A DNA stretch of 64,000 bases, taken from assembly GCF_030271835.1 (NCBI RefSeq), contig NZ_CP127389.1, forward strand, positions 620,001 through 684,000. The letters are read 5' to 3'. Position 1 is the stretch's first letter. Each line of letters begins with the position of its first letter. Positions 9,799 through 20,135 of this stretch are shown piece after piece. The DNA comes from Proteus appendicitidis (GTDB taxonomy: Bacteria; Pseudomonadota; Gammaproteobacteria; Enterobacterales; Enterobacteriaceae). The notes beneath the pieces were generated by a model. That model searched no databases, had not been told where the DNA came from, and saw nothing but the letters and a program-made list of their open reading frames with translations. A program made the translations under genes and the position numbers.

Positions 9799-9838
9799 TA
9801 AAAAAAAAGAACCCTATGTTTAAAACATGGGATTCTTA
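9799..9838 (-). terminator. Rho-independent terminator after yqjF
   Basis: Read on the minus strand, a stem of about 15 pairs with a short loop (AAGAATCCCATGTT/AACATAGGGTTCTT, allowing a mismatch) is followed by a run of nine T. It ends the yqjF transcript. Confidence 0.75.
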
Positions 9839-9845
9839 TCGATTT

Positions 9846-9870
9846 AAAGATCCCCTAGAGGATCTTTTTT
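9846..9870 (+). terminator. Strong hairpin with T tract
   Basis: AAAGATCC, a six-base loop and GGATCTTT, followed by further T on the plus strand. It looks like a plus-strand terminator although no plus-strand gene ends here. It may insulate the yqj cluster from rightward readthrough. Confidence 0.5.
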
Positions 9871-9886
9871 GTTTCTAAAGGGGTTA

Positions 9887-10279
9887 TTACCAATTTTTAT
9901 TGAAAATACGATCTAAGCTCCATTTACCTGGACCTGTGATAACCAGTAATAAATATCCACCAGCGATTGTCATATTTTTCATAAACATTAATTGGTTCAT
10001 GCCTTCAGCAAAATTGCTGTGGAACAGCAGTGCGGTTAGAAGAGTAAATACCGCAGTAAAGATTGCTGTTGTGCGAGTTAAGAAACCAAATAAGATTGCT
10101 AATCCACCGCCTAATTCTAATAAAATAGTCAGTGGCAATAAGAAACCTGGAACACCCATTGCTTGCATATATTGCTGTGTTCCTTCGTAGCCACCAATTT
10201 TTCCGTAGCCTGCACTAATAAATAAAATAGGCATTAAAATACGGGCAATTAATAATGCAATGTCTTCAAATTTTTTCAT
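9887..10279 (-). CDS. yqjF: DoxX-family membrane protein YqjF
   Basis: A 130-residue protein with four predicted membrane helices and the DoxX pattern: ARILMPILFISAGYGKIGGY at the first helix, then LELGGGLAILFGF(L)TR. It matches E. coli YqjF in size and in position at the end of the yqjD-E-K-F group. The DoxX family has been linked to membrane oxidoreduction and thiosulfate or aromatic-compound stress in other organisms, but the reaction of YqjF is not settled. The gene is separated from yqjK by about 180 bases, so it may have its own promoter, and it ends at a clear minus-strand terminator. Confidence 0.85.
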   Translation of the reverse strand: MKKFEDIALLIARILMPILFISAGYGKIGGYEGTQQYMQAMGVPGFLLPLTILLELGGGLAILFGFLTRTTAIFTAVFTLLTALLFHSNFAEGMNQLMFMKNMTIAGGYLLLVITGPGKWSLDRIFNKNW

Positions 10280-10462
10280 GGTCTTTATTCCTAATTCAAC
10301 TCTATTATTCGCAATGTATATCGATTTGTATTGTATTTTCGTCGGCTATTTTTCTATTTTTAGATTTAATAACCACGGCTACGTTGTGAGATATACAATA
10401 ATGTGAATTGAGCAAAGAGGATATTAAGAAGAATTAACATTCTTAGACAAAAAAATTGATGT

Positions 10463-10768
10463 TCAATCTGAGGTTTTTTTGAAGGACTTTTGGATTGTAC
10501 GAATTAAACCAATTGCACCGATGGCACGTTGCCCTAATTGTATGATTTTTCTAGGGTGTTTGATGCTATAAAGAGAAATAAAACTAGCGCCCACTAACAA
10601 TGCGGGTTTTAAAGAAACTAAAATTCGCCACGCTTTATCATAAGGCTCTGTCACATCAAGCCAAGTTTGCGTGCTTTGCCCTAAATCAGAACGCTGTTGC
10701 TGAATTTTATTCAACAACAGCTTTTTACGTCTTGCGAGGATCGTCTGCTTATTTTGTTTGTTCATCAT
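10463..10768 (-). CDS. yqjK: YqjK-like protein
   Basis: A 101-residue basic protein with a helical, charged N-terminus (repeated K/R/Q) and one hydrophobic stretch near residues 53-66 (LKPALLVGASFISLY). It overlaps the end of yqjE by about 20 bases and matches E. coli YqjK in size and order, where yqjD, yqjE and yqjK form one operon. Its function is unknown; an association with YqjD/YqjE at the membrane is inferred from linkage. Two adjacent ATG codons exist, and 10765 could be the used start. Confidence 0.75.
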   Translation of the reverse strand: MMNKQNKQTILARRKKLLLNKIQQQRSDLGQSTQTWLDVTEPYDKAWRILVSLKPALLVGASFISLYSIKHPRKIIQLGQRAIGAIGLIRTIQKSFKKTSD

Positions 10769-11159
10769 GATATTGCTCCAAAAGACGTTTATCTAATTCC
10801 AATTGCTGGCGAGTATCGCCTAATAAGGTGGAATTTCGCGCTTTTCTTAATGTCATGATGGCACCAATCAGTGCACAAAAAAGTAAAGTAGCGGTTGTGA
10901 TGGCTAAAGCATAAACTCGATATTCAGGTGGAATAACCCAAAAAATCAGAACAAGTAAACTCATTAAGCCAAAAGCGGTGAGCAACAAAGTAACACCCGC
11001 CATTAAAATAAGCTGGATAAGCGTGGTTTTTTCTTCTTCCAGTTCAACGGCAATCAAGTTTAGGCGTGTTTCAACCATGCCTATGACAATAGCACCAATC
11101 TTACTGATAGAATTCAGAACCCCGGATGCGGGGCCCTGTGGTCTTTGTGTATCACTCAT
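10749..11159 (-). CDS. yqjE: Phage holin-like membrane protein YqjE
   Basis: A 136-residue protein of the YqjE/DUF1469 family (E. coli YqjE is 134). It has an amphipathic N-terminal region (SISKIGAIVIGMVETRLNLIAVELEEEK), two membrane helices (LILMAGVTLLLTAFGLMSLL and YALAITTATLLFCALIGAIM), and a charged tail with LLGDTRQQLELD. It starts eight bases after the yqjD stop and overlaps yqjK, so the three are very likely cotranscribed. In E. coli this operon is induced in stationary phase, and YqjE is an inner-membrane protein of unknown activity. Confidence 0.85.
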   Translation of the reverse strand: MSDTQRPQGPASGVLNSISKIGAIVIGMVETRLNLIAVELEEEKTTLIQLILMAGVTLLLTAFGLMSLLVLIFWVIPPEYRVYALAITTATLLFCALIGAIMTLRKARNSTLLGDTRQQLELDKRLLEQYHDEQTK

Positions 11160-11167
11160 AGGTGTGA

Positions 11168-11473
11168 TTAGCGTTTAGCTAGCAGAACACCAAGAACAAC
11201 ACCAACTGCGGCACCAATACCGATACCTGTCCATGGATTTTCACGAACATAGTTATCTGCTTTTCCAGCGATTTCCTTGGTGTTATCGACAATTTCTCGA
11301 CCAGCATCACTGAGTTTTGCACGAGAACCTTTGATTGCTGATTCTGCTTTTGCGCGTAAGCTTTGGATTTCTTCTTTAGATTTATCTGCAGAGGAGTTCA
11401 GTACTTCTTCTAGAGTATCAGCAAGAGATTTCAATTCACTACGCAGATCTTCATTGGAACGTTGATGAGACAT
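11168..11473 (-). CDS. yqjD: Ribosome-associated membrane protein YqjD (ElaB family)
   Basis: A 101-residue protein from the ATG at 11473, which is preceded by AAAGGAG. The in-frame ATG at 11515 has no such site. The long N-terminal helical region is rich in E, K, S and A. The C-terminal anchor has the family signature ENPW-x-(G)IGIGAAVGVVLG-(V)LL followed by basic residues. ElaB/YgaM/YqjD proteins are tail-anchored in the inner membrane, and E. coli YqjD binds ribosomes in stationary phase. The length is identical to the E. coli protein. It is the first gene of the yqjD-yqjE-yqjK unit here. Confidence 0.88.
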   Translation of the reverse strand: MSHQRSNEDLRSELKSLADTLEEVLNSSADKSKEEIQSLRAKAESAIKGSRAKLSDAGREIVDNTKEIAGKADNYVRENPWTGIGIGAAVGVVLGVLLAKR

Positions 11474-11643
11474 AGGCAACTCCTTTAATAATGACAGGTT
11501 AATACTTATAACCATAGACCAATTTTGTCTCTTAATAAAATTAAATATTGATGTAATCAGGTAAAAAAGAGAAAAATCTTAATTAGACGGGAATATTTAT
11601 TGTATTACTTACGATGAAAAAAGAAGAGATCATCCATAAAATA

Positions 11644-11678
11644 AAAGCCTGTTCAGTTCTCTGAAACAGGCTTTTAGT
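11644..11678. terminator. Bidirectional terminator between yqjA and yqjD
   Basis: AAAAGCCTGTT with its complement AACAGGCTTTT, separated by CAGTTCTCTG-type loop bases. There are A and T tracts on both sides. It sits downstream of yqjA on the minus strand and upstream of yqjD, which explains why yqjA is a separate unit here. Confidence 0.7.
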
Positions 11679-11738
11679 ATGCGTTTTATGACTTTATTTT
11701 GTATTCAGAATATCTTGATGTTATTAGAAAATGCAGCG

Positions 11739-12398
11739 TTAGCTCACTTTCTTTTTCTTTTTAATGACAACCCAGATGCTACCAATTAATCCTATAACTA
11801 ATAGGCAAACAGGTAATAGCATAAGAATATTCATTAAATGGTGTTCGTATTGACGAAATAGGGGGCTATTACCTAATAAATAACCCAGCGTGGTCAGAAT
11901 ACCTACCCATAAAAGTCCACTTAACCAGTTGAAAATTTGAAAGCGGGTATTGTTCAATCCAGCAAGGCCAGCAATTGTTGGCAACAATGTTCTAACGAAT
12001 GCTAAAAAGCGACCAATAAGTAATGCGGCTAAGCCATGACGATGAAAAAGCCCATGCGCACGTTGGTGGTAATGTTCTGGTAGATGCGATAGCCAACTGC
12101 GTACTAATTTCGTATTTCCAAGCCATCGCCCTTGAAGATAGCCCAACCAACAGCCTAGGCTCGCGCCAGCGGTCAAAATAAGTAAGGTCAATGGAAAATC
12201 CATTGTATCTTTAGCAATTAACACGCCCACTAAAATTAATAAGCTATCTCCTGGTAAGAAAGCTGCGGGCAATACTCCGTTTTCTAGGAATAGTATGGTG
12301 AATAATAAAATGTAGATAATCCATATTAATGAAGGATTAGCTAAGGTTTCGTAATCTTGGTGCCATAGCGCCAAGAATAGCTCTCTTACGATTTCCAT
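11739..12398 (-). CDS. yqjA: DedA-family membrane protein YqjA
   Basis: A 219-residue integral membrane protein with DedA (SNARE-associated/VTT) signatures: [17 protein letters not shown] near residues 40-56, [17 protein letters not shown] at 78-94, and the conserved arginine segment [19 protein letters not shown] at 128-146. E. coli YqjA (220 residues) is a proton-dependent transporter-like protein needed for alkaline and osmotic tolerance and, with YghB, for envelope homeostasis. It is on the same strand as the yqjDEKF group. In E. coli mzrA (yqjB) and yqjC follow yqjA. Here only 265 bases and a terminator separate it from yqjD, and neither gene is present. Confidence 0.88.
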   Translation of the reverse strand: MEIVRELFLALWHQDYETLANPSLIWIIYILLFTILFLENGVLPAAFLPGDSLLILVGVLIAKDTMDFPLTLLILTAGASLGCWLGYLQGRWLGNTKLVRSWLSHLPEHYHQRAHGLFHRHGLAALLIGRFLAFVRTLLPTIAGLAGLNNTRFQIFNWLSGLLWVGILTTLGYLLGNSPLFRQYEHHLMNILMLLPVCLLVIGLIGSIWVVIKKKKKVS

Positions 12399-13132
12399 AT
12401 AAAAGGCTTCCTAAAACTGAGTCATTTGGGGGTAAATATAAAATCAATAGGTGTTGTAATCTATTTACCCGTTTTCTACTTCATAGGGTCTATTTTTCAT
12501 TGTTTAAAACAGCAACACTCTAACAAAATCATGAAAAACTAGACAGAAAATTTTTTAACTGGATGACGACACTACTTATACATGGATATTGGATCTCGAA
12601 AAATAGACATCTAATCTCTTTTTGAGTTCAGAATAGGTGCTTTTTAAAAAGAAAAACTTAATAAGATGAATAATACTGAGAGTCGCTCTCTATTTTATAG
12701 CATTCATAAAAGATAAATTTTTAATATTAATTGATAAAAATAAAACGTTATCTTGTTTATATCGCTCATCTTTTTTGTGTGTTTTTTATCCAAATTAAGG
12801 AAGGTTAGAAAGGATAATTGTTAGTGATAATGTTAATAAAAAAGACAGTCAGTTGATTAATAAAATGCAAAAGAAGAGAAACAAAATAAAAAATAAGTAA
12901 GATGGTTAAGTATAACTCACTGATAATAATAATTTCTTTCATTCTATATTGGTATATTAAAAAGAACAAAATCCTCTTATGATCACAGTTGTGTTATTTT
13001 ATTGTTAACAAAAACGGTTAATGCTGTATATTTTGCATAATCAGCTTTTCAGCGCGATTCAATTCCTTATACTGGCATTGCAAACACTCAAGAATGCCTT
13101 TTTTAAATATTATTTTAAGTAATGGAATAGCT
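12399..13132. other. Intergenic region between yqjA and sstT
   Basis: About 730 bases of AT-rich DNA between divergent genes, with no credible coding potential. It must contain the promoters of yqjA (leftward) and sstT (rightward). I see no strong hairpin or recognised operator. Confidence 0.5.
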
Positions 13133-14386
13133 ATGGATAAACAACAATCCAGAGTCTTCGGCCTGTTCTTTAAGGGAAGCCTCGTCAAACAAATACTCGT
13201 TGGTTTAGTTGCAGGGATTTTACTTGCTTGGTTAGCGCCAGAAGCTGCCAAGATGATGAATCTATTAGGCACCCTGTTTATTAGCGCACTGAAAGCTGTA
13301 GCACCTATCTTAGTATGGGTACTGGTTATGGCTTCGATTGCTAATCACCGTCAAGGGCAAAAATCGAATATTCGCCCTGTATTAATTCTATATCTATTAG
13401 CAACGTTTTTTGCTGCATTAACCGCAGTTGTTGCCAGCTTTATGTTCCCATCAGTTTTAACACTGGTTGTTAATGAATCACAATTGTCACCACCTGAAAA
13501 TATTGCTGAAGTTCTTAAAGGCGTATTAATTAATGTGGTCGCAAACCCTGTTGATGCGCTTATCAATGGTAACTATATGGGCATTCTAGCGTGGTCTATC
13601 GGGCTTGGCTTAGCATTACGTCATGCAAGTGATACCACTAAAGCCTTAACGCAAGATTTAGCTGACGCAGTAACAAATTTAGTACGTGTTGTTATTCGTT
13701 TAGCTCCTATCGGTATTTTTGGTTTAGTGTCATCAACTATTGCAACAACAGGCTTTGAGGTCTTAGCGGGTTACTTACAAGTTCTTGTTGTATTGATTGG
13801 CTGTATGTTGTTTGTTGCTTTAGTTGTGAACCCACTGATTGTATTTTGGAAAATTCGCAGTAATCCATATCCATTAGTATGGGCATGTCTGCGTGAAAGT
13901 GGTGTAACTGCCTTCTTTACACGTAGCTCCGCAGCAAATATTCCTGTGAATATGGCAATGTGTCGTCGTATGAATTTAGACGAAGATACTTATTCTGTTT
14001 CAATTCCATTAGGCGCGACCATCAATATGGGTGGCGCGGCAATTACTATCACTATTTTGACATTAGCCGCAGTAAATACATTGGGTATGCCAGTCGATAT
14101 TCCAACTGCGTTATTGCTAAGCCTTGTTGCTGCAATTTGTGCATGTGGTGCATCAGGTGTTGCGGGTGGTTCATTATTGTTAATTCCGCTGGCTTGTAGC
14201 ATGTTTGGTATTAACAATGATATCGCTATGCAAGTGGTTGCTGTGGGCGTGATGATTGGAGTGTTACAAGATTCAGCAGAGACTGCACTGAACTCATCAA
14301 CGGATGTTCTCTTTACTGCAACCGTCTGTATTGCTGAAGATAATCGTATTTCAGATAATCCATTAACTGAAAAAAATAATGGGTAA
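13133..14386 (+). CDS. sstT: Serine/threonine:sodium symporter SstT
   Basis: A 417-residue membrane protein of the dicarboxylate/amino acid:cation symporter family (E. coli SstT is 414). I choose the ATG at 13133 (MDKQQSR) because the family's N-terminus starts there. An in-frame ATG at 13094 would add 13 residues. Features include a hydrophobic first half with [15 protein letters not shown], the serine-rich re-entrant loop [14 protein letters not shown], and the binding motif [13 protein letters not shown], followed by a second loop [19 protein letters not shown]. It takes up serine and threonine with sodium at the inner membrane. It stands alone and ends at a shared terminator facing fadH. 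Confidence 0.95.
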   Translation: MDKQQSRVFGLFFKGSLVKQILVGLVAGILLAWLAPEAAKMMNLLGTLFISALKAVAPILVWVLVMASIANHRQGQKSNIRPVLILYLLATFFAALTAVVASFMFPSVLTLVVNESQLSPPENIAEVLKGVLINVVANPVDALINGNYMGILAWSIGLGLALRHASDTTKALTQDLADAVTNLVRVVIRLAPIGIFGLVSSTIATTGFEVLAGYLQVLVVLIGCMLFVALVVNPLIVFWKIRSNPYPLVWACLRESGVTAFFTRSSAANIPVNMAMCRRMNLDEDTYSVSIPLGATINMGGAAITITILTLAAVNTLGMPVDIPTALLLSLVAAICACGASGVAGGSLLLIPLACSMFGINNDIAMQVVAVGVMIGVLQDSAETALNSSTDVLFTATVCIAEDNRISDNPLTEKNNG

Positions 14387-14442
14387 AAAGGGTAAGTAGT
14401 AAAACAGGAAGAGCTGTAAAAATAATAATTAATAAAAAATAG

Positions 14443-14474
14443 AACCCCACATTTATGTGGGGTTTCTTTTTGCT
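14443..14474. terminator. Bidirectional terminator between sstT and fadH
   Basis: AACCCCACAT and ATGTGGGGTT form a ten-pair stem with a very small loop. T-rich sequence follows on the plus strand and T-rich sequence follows on the minus strand as well. It serves both converging genes. Confidence 0.85.
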
Positions 14475-14491
14475 TTGCTAATCTTAATTGA

Positions 14492-16522
<2,031 letters not shown>

Positions 16523-16525
16523 TTA

Positions 16526-16542
16526 TACTGGTCAGATGAGAT
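16526..16542 (-). promoter_or_regulatory. Putative FadR operator upstream of fadH
   Basis: TACTGGTCAGATGAGAT matches the FadR consensus AACTGGTCAGACCTGTT at about 12 of 17 positions, including the complete CTGGTCAGA core. It lies 16 bases upstream of the fadH start, where binding would block transcription. The call rests on eye matching only. Confidence 0.5.
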
Positions 16543-16780
16543 ATCTATTAGCATAACGAGAAGTGAGTGATTAAGAGTTTATTATGTTAATAAGTTGTGA
16601 TCTTAATCATGGAAAAGGTGAGTAGAGGGCGATAAAGCAATAATAATCTAAGTGATTAGTTAATGAGAACAAATAGTGATAATAAAAATCACACTCATTC
16701 ATAATATTTCATCATATAATGTAGTGTACCTATTAATACGTATTAAAAACACACATCACTATTTTGAATTTGGAGACGTT

Positions 16781-17197
16781 ATGATTAATAAATTTAATCA
16801 ACTTGTTGACTGTTCTGACTTAGGTAAATTGGTATTACGTGTTTCTCTTGGAGTTTTAATGTTACTACATGGGCTTCATAAAATGGAACCGGGCGGATTA
16901 GCAGGTATTCAGGGAATGTTAGCTAATGTTAATCTACCTACCTTTATTGCCTACGGTACAGTGATTGGGGAAGTGGTTGCTCCTATTTTACTGATTATCG
17001 GTTTATTTACTCGTGCGTCAGCACTTGTTTTAGCAGGTACAATGTTTGTTGCTGTATTGATGGTTCATTCTGGTGATCTATTTGCATTAAACCCTAAAAC
17101 AGGGGGATGGGCGCCAGAAAGTGCGGGCTTTTATCTATTTGCCGCGATTGCTGTTATGTTTTTAGGCAGTGGTCGTTTTGCTGTTAAAAAAGATTAA
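16781..17197 (+). CDS. DoxX-family membrane protein
   Basis: A 138-residue protein from the ATG at 16781, preceded by TTTGGAGACGTT. A longer in-frame reading from 16676 lacks a ribosome site and has no family match. DoxX pattern: LGKLVLRVSLGVLMLLHGLHKM, then (I)GEVVAPILLIIGLFTRASALVL, with four predicted membrane helices and a GGWAPESAGFYL loop before the last. It is distinct from YqjF at 9887-10279 and is transcribed divergently from fadH. Its substrate is unknown. Family members elsewhere act with oxidoreductases in the membrane, but nothing nearby points to a partner. Confidence 0.8.
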   Translation: MINKFNQLVDCSDLGKLVLRVSLGVLMLLHGLHKMEPGGLAGIQGMLANVNLPTFIAYGTVIGEVVAPILLIIGLFTRASALVLAGTMFVAVLMVHSGDLFALNPKTGGWAPESAGFYLFAAIAVMFLGSGRFAVKKD

Positions 17198-17257
17198 TAA
17201 ATTTAATAATCAATGAATTTGAATGTTGCTGTTATAACTTGATTAAAATTGATGAAT

Positions 17258-17294
17258 AAACGCCCTGTTTTATCTTAAACTGGGCGTTTTGTTT
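17258..17294. terminator. Bidirectional terminator after the DoxX gene
   Basis: AAACGCCCTGTTT and AAACTGGGCGTTT (12 of 13 pairing) around the loop TATCTT, followed by TGTTTT on the plus strand. It also lies beyond the stop of the minus-strand M16 protease gene. Confidence 0.85.
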
Positions 17295-17336
17295 TCGATA
17301 ACGTAGTTAATTATCGTTTATAAACTAAAGTCATGT

Positions 17337-20135
17337 TTATTTTTGATTCGGTGGCGTTAACTTAAAGACCTTTTCATTCTCACCTAACCACTGACGAGCT
17401 ACTTGGTTTATATCGTTAACACTTAATGTTTTTATGATGGCAGGATCAGTAAGTAAACGCTGGTACTGTTGGTCATCAGTTGCAACTTGAGCCAGAGCAT
17501 CCGTCCAATAGCTTGCACTGTCATTTACCTGTGAATTTTCAGTTAGCCAGATATTTTTAGCCTCTTGTAACTCTTTATCTGTAATGCCTGATTGTTTAAC
17601 TTCATTCACGACTTTACGAGCAAGAGTAATTAATTCATCTGCACGCTCAGGTGATGCCGTAAAGTTTAAACGGCCGGTATAGTAGCTTGTCGGGACTTTC
17701 GTTAACATTTCAGAAAAACCAAGAGAGTAAATGCCCCCGGCACGTTCACGCAGATTGAGCCTTAAGCGTTGACTGATCACCGTATCAAGTAAATTCAGCG
17801 CTAATACTTGCTGCTGTGACCATTGAGCCGGTGCCGCATATTGAATGCTAATCATGCTCTTATCGCTACTTGCAATAGGGTATGTTTTACTAAACGAGGT
17901 AAGTTTAGGATTAATAGCGGGATCTGCCCAAAATAAGCGTTGCTCTGAACGCGTTGGCAGACTCGCAATCCAACGCTCAACAAGAGGTTTAACTTGATTT
18001 AGATTGATAGGACCACTGATAACTAAGGTCATATCAGCCGGTTGCCCTAAGATCATTTGGTTGGTTTGCTGTAATTGTTGGGCAGTAAATTGTCTCCAAG
18101 CACCTTGAGGCGAAATCACTAAACGATCGCCATTTTGATAGCTTTCTTTATTGATATTATCTAAGAAGGTGCGTTCAACAGGTGTTTTTGAGATCCCTAA
18201 TGCCATCGCTTGTTTTTGTTGCTCTAATTTCTCGCCATTAAATTGCGGTGACGTGATTTTTAAGTGCATTAACGTGAGTAAAGTTTCCAATTCATCAATT
18301 GGTGCTTCACCACGGAAACCGTGGAATAACAGTTCGCTATAAGGGCGTAAATTAATTTGGTGTTGCTTGGTAAATAACGCCAATTCACGCGCATTATAAT
18401 GACCATATCCACTGGCTTCAGGTAATTTTAATGCCCATTGCACCATGCCTAAGCTTTGATTGGTTTCAAGGGATGAACCACCCGGAATACGCAGTGAAAC
18501 TTGAATATTATCTTTGAGATAACTGTCATTTTTCACAATCACTTTTACGTTATTGCTCAGTGTCCACTGTTGTGTTTTTTCAATGGGCAGTGATTGTGTT
18601 GAAACAACTGAACCTGTGAGTTCAGGTTTGACATCTAATACAACAGCTTGCGTTTTTAACGTAAATGCACCTGGATTTGATTGTCTAATTTCTTGCCAGC
18701 GTTGTGTGGCTTTAGTGGCATTAAACAAATTAGCATCATTATCAGGGCCAATCACAGCAACGCGTGGTGATGCTTGTTTTAGGTATTGCGCAAAATAGTG
18801 TTCAAGCGTTTCAGGCGTCACTTTATTGATGAGTTGATAGCTTAAATTTAATGCCTGTTTTTTTGTTTGAATTGGCATATCCAATTCAATGGCTGTCGTG
18901 ATTTGGTTGGCTAAATAATCGTGCTCGTAACGTTCTTCGCCCGCAGCTTGTTGACTTAAACGTTTTAACAAGGCGTTACGTGCATTATCTAGCTCTTCTT
19001 GAGTCACAGGAACAGACGCTAAACGCTGAACTTCAGTCAATAAGATATCTAATGCGCCTTGGTAGTCATTCCCTTTAGGGTGCGCAATCATCAATTGTTG
19101 TGAGCGACGAGAGTCTAACATTGCACCTTGCGCATTAGCGCTAATAGACGCAATCAAGCCATTATCGACGATAGTTGAGAAGCGTTGATTTAAAATCGAT
19201 AGCCATAATGAATCCATTAGGTCTTCATATTGACCTTGGCGGCTATTTAAAGGGGCAGGCAAAGTCCGTTGCAAGGTAAATTGCAAAATACGCGAGCCTT
19301 GCTCTTTATCGAAAATCGTTTTAACGAGTAAATCTTTATGATCGATAAAATTGTGCCAAGATGGATCGTCAATCCCTTTGTTCTCGCTATTTTTAGCGTT
19401 AAATAGTTGTTTAATATCCGCGATAGCATCGCCTTGATTAAAGTTACCCACCAGCACTAAAGCCATTCTTTCTGGTTGATACCAAGTATCATAATAACGT
19501 TTCGCATCTTTCACATCGCCGTGTTTAACGATGTCGAGATCGCCAATAGGGTCACGATTAAGGTAACGACTACCGTAATAACGTAACTCTTCTAACTGGC
19601 GATTAATACGAAAACCAATACCTTGGCGCAAACGCCATTCTTCAACAATAACCGGGCGCTCTTTATCAAATTCAATAGGGTCAAATGTCATTTCAAATGC
19701 CCAGTCTGATAAGATTTTTAGCCCTGTCTTAATTTGGATGGGGTTTGCATTTGGGAGTGACAGTTTATACGTTGTCGCATTTAAACTTGTTGCGGCATTT
19801 ACGTGACTACCTAATTTCATACCTAGGCTTTCAAGTTGTTTAAAGCCCGTTGTACCCGGAAAATGAGTTGTACCTTTAAACGCCATATGTTCTGTAAAGT
19901 GTGAAAAACCAAGTTGCTTTTCATCTTCTTGTACAGAACCGCTTTTCACTAATAGACGCATTTCAACGCCGGTTTGTTGACGTTGCAGTAAGTAGACGTC
20001 TAACCCATTATCTAGCGTAAAATGGCGAACATCAGGACGCAGTAGTAGCGTATTTTTGTCATTTTGATTAGGGGTGCTTGCAGCACATCCTAAAAGTGAA
20101 AGGCTGACTGAAACAATCAGTAAGTTACGATACAT
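17337..20135 (-). CDS. pqqL: M16 zinc protease, PqqL/FusC type, predicted lipoprotein
   Basis: A 932-residue protein from the ATG at 20135 (E. coli PqqL is 931). The N-terminus ends in a lipobox (SLSLLGC, Cys17), so the mature enzyme is probably lipid-anchored facing the periplasm. The M16 zinc motif HFTEH lies at residues 79-83 (His79, Glu82, His83). The C-terminal half repeats the fold without the zinc site and keeps an RERAGGIYSLGF segment typical of the family. PqqL and Pectobacterium FusC cleave imported ferredoxin in the periplasm to release iron. It overlaps the ABC transporter gene by 11 bases and closes the receptor-transporter-protease operon. The symbol is by homology; the lipid anchor is the unusual point. 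Confidence 0.82.
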   Translation of the reverse strand: MYRNLLIVSVSLSLLGCAASTPNQNDKNTLLLRPDVRHFTLDNGLDVYLLQRQQTGVEMRLLVKSGSVQEDEKQLGFSHFTEHMAFKGTTHFPGTTGFKQLESLGMKLGSHVNAATSLNATTYKLSLPNANPIQIKTGLKILSDWAFEMTFDPIEFDKERPVIVEEWRLRQGIGFRINRQLEELRYYGSRYLNRDPIGDLDIVKHGDVKDAKRYYDTWYQPERMALVLVGNFNQGDAIADIKQLFNAKNSENKGIDDPSWHNFIDHKDLLVKTIFDKEQGSRILQFTLQRTLPAPLNSRQGQYEDLMDSLWLSILNQRFSTIVDNGLIASISANAQGAMLDSRRSQQLMIAHPKGNDYQGALDILLTEVQRLASVPVTQEELDNARNALLKRLSQQAAGEERYEHDYLANQITTAIELDMPIQTKKQALNLSYQLINKVTPETLEHYFAQYLKQASPRVAVIGPDNDANLFNATKATQRWQEIRQSNPGAFTLKTQAVVLDVKPELTGSVVSTQSLPIEKTQQWTLSNNVKVIVKNDSYLKDNIQVSLRIPGGSSLETNQSLGMVQWALKLPEASGYGHYNARELALFTKQHQINLRPYSELLFHGFRGEAPIDELETLLTLMHLKITSPQFNGEKLEQQKQAMALGISKTPVERTFLDNINKESYQNGDRLVISPQGAWRQFTAQQLQQTNQMILGQPADMTLVISGPINLNQVKPLVERWIASLPTRSEQRLFWADPAINPKLTSFSKTYPIASSDKSMISIQYAAPAQWSQQQVLALNLLDTVISQRLRLNLRERAGGIYSLGFSEMLTKVPTSYYTGRLNFTASPERADELITLARKVVNEVKQSGITDKELQEAKNIWLTENSQVNDSASYWTDALAQVATDDQQYQRLLTDPAIIKTLSVNDINQVARQWLGENEKVFKLTPPNQK

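Larger units (their letters stand above)
9227..9886. other. Intergenic region upstream of the vgrG operon
   Basis: About 660 bases with no credible gene. It must hold the promoter of the vgrG operon (minus strand), but I cannot place one confidently. A short inverted repeat lies near 9402-9416 (TATCCT-CGT-AGGATA). The right end holds the two hairpins listed separately. The rest is AT-rich and unremarkable to the eye. Confidence 0.5.

Noticed and set aside
13018..13272. Minus-strand small gene overlapping the sstT start
   Set aside because: No ribosome site or family features; it overlaps the conserved N-terminus of SstT.
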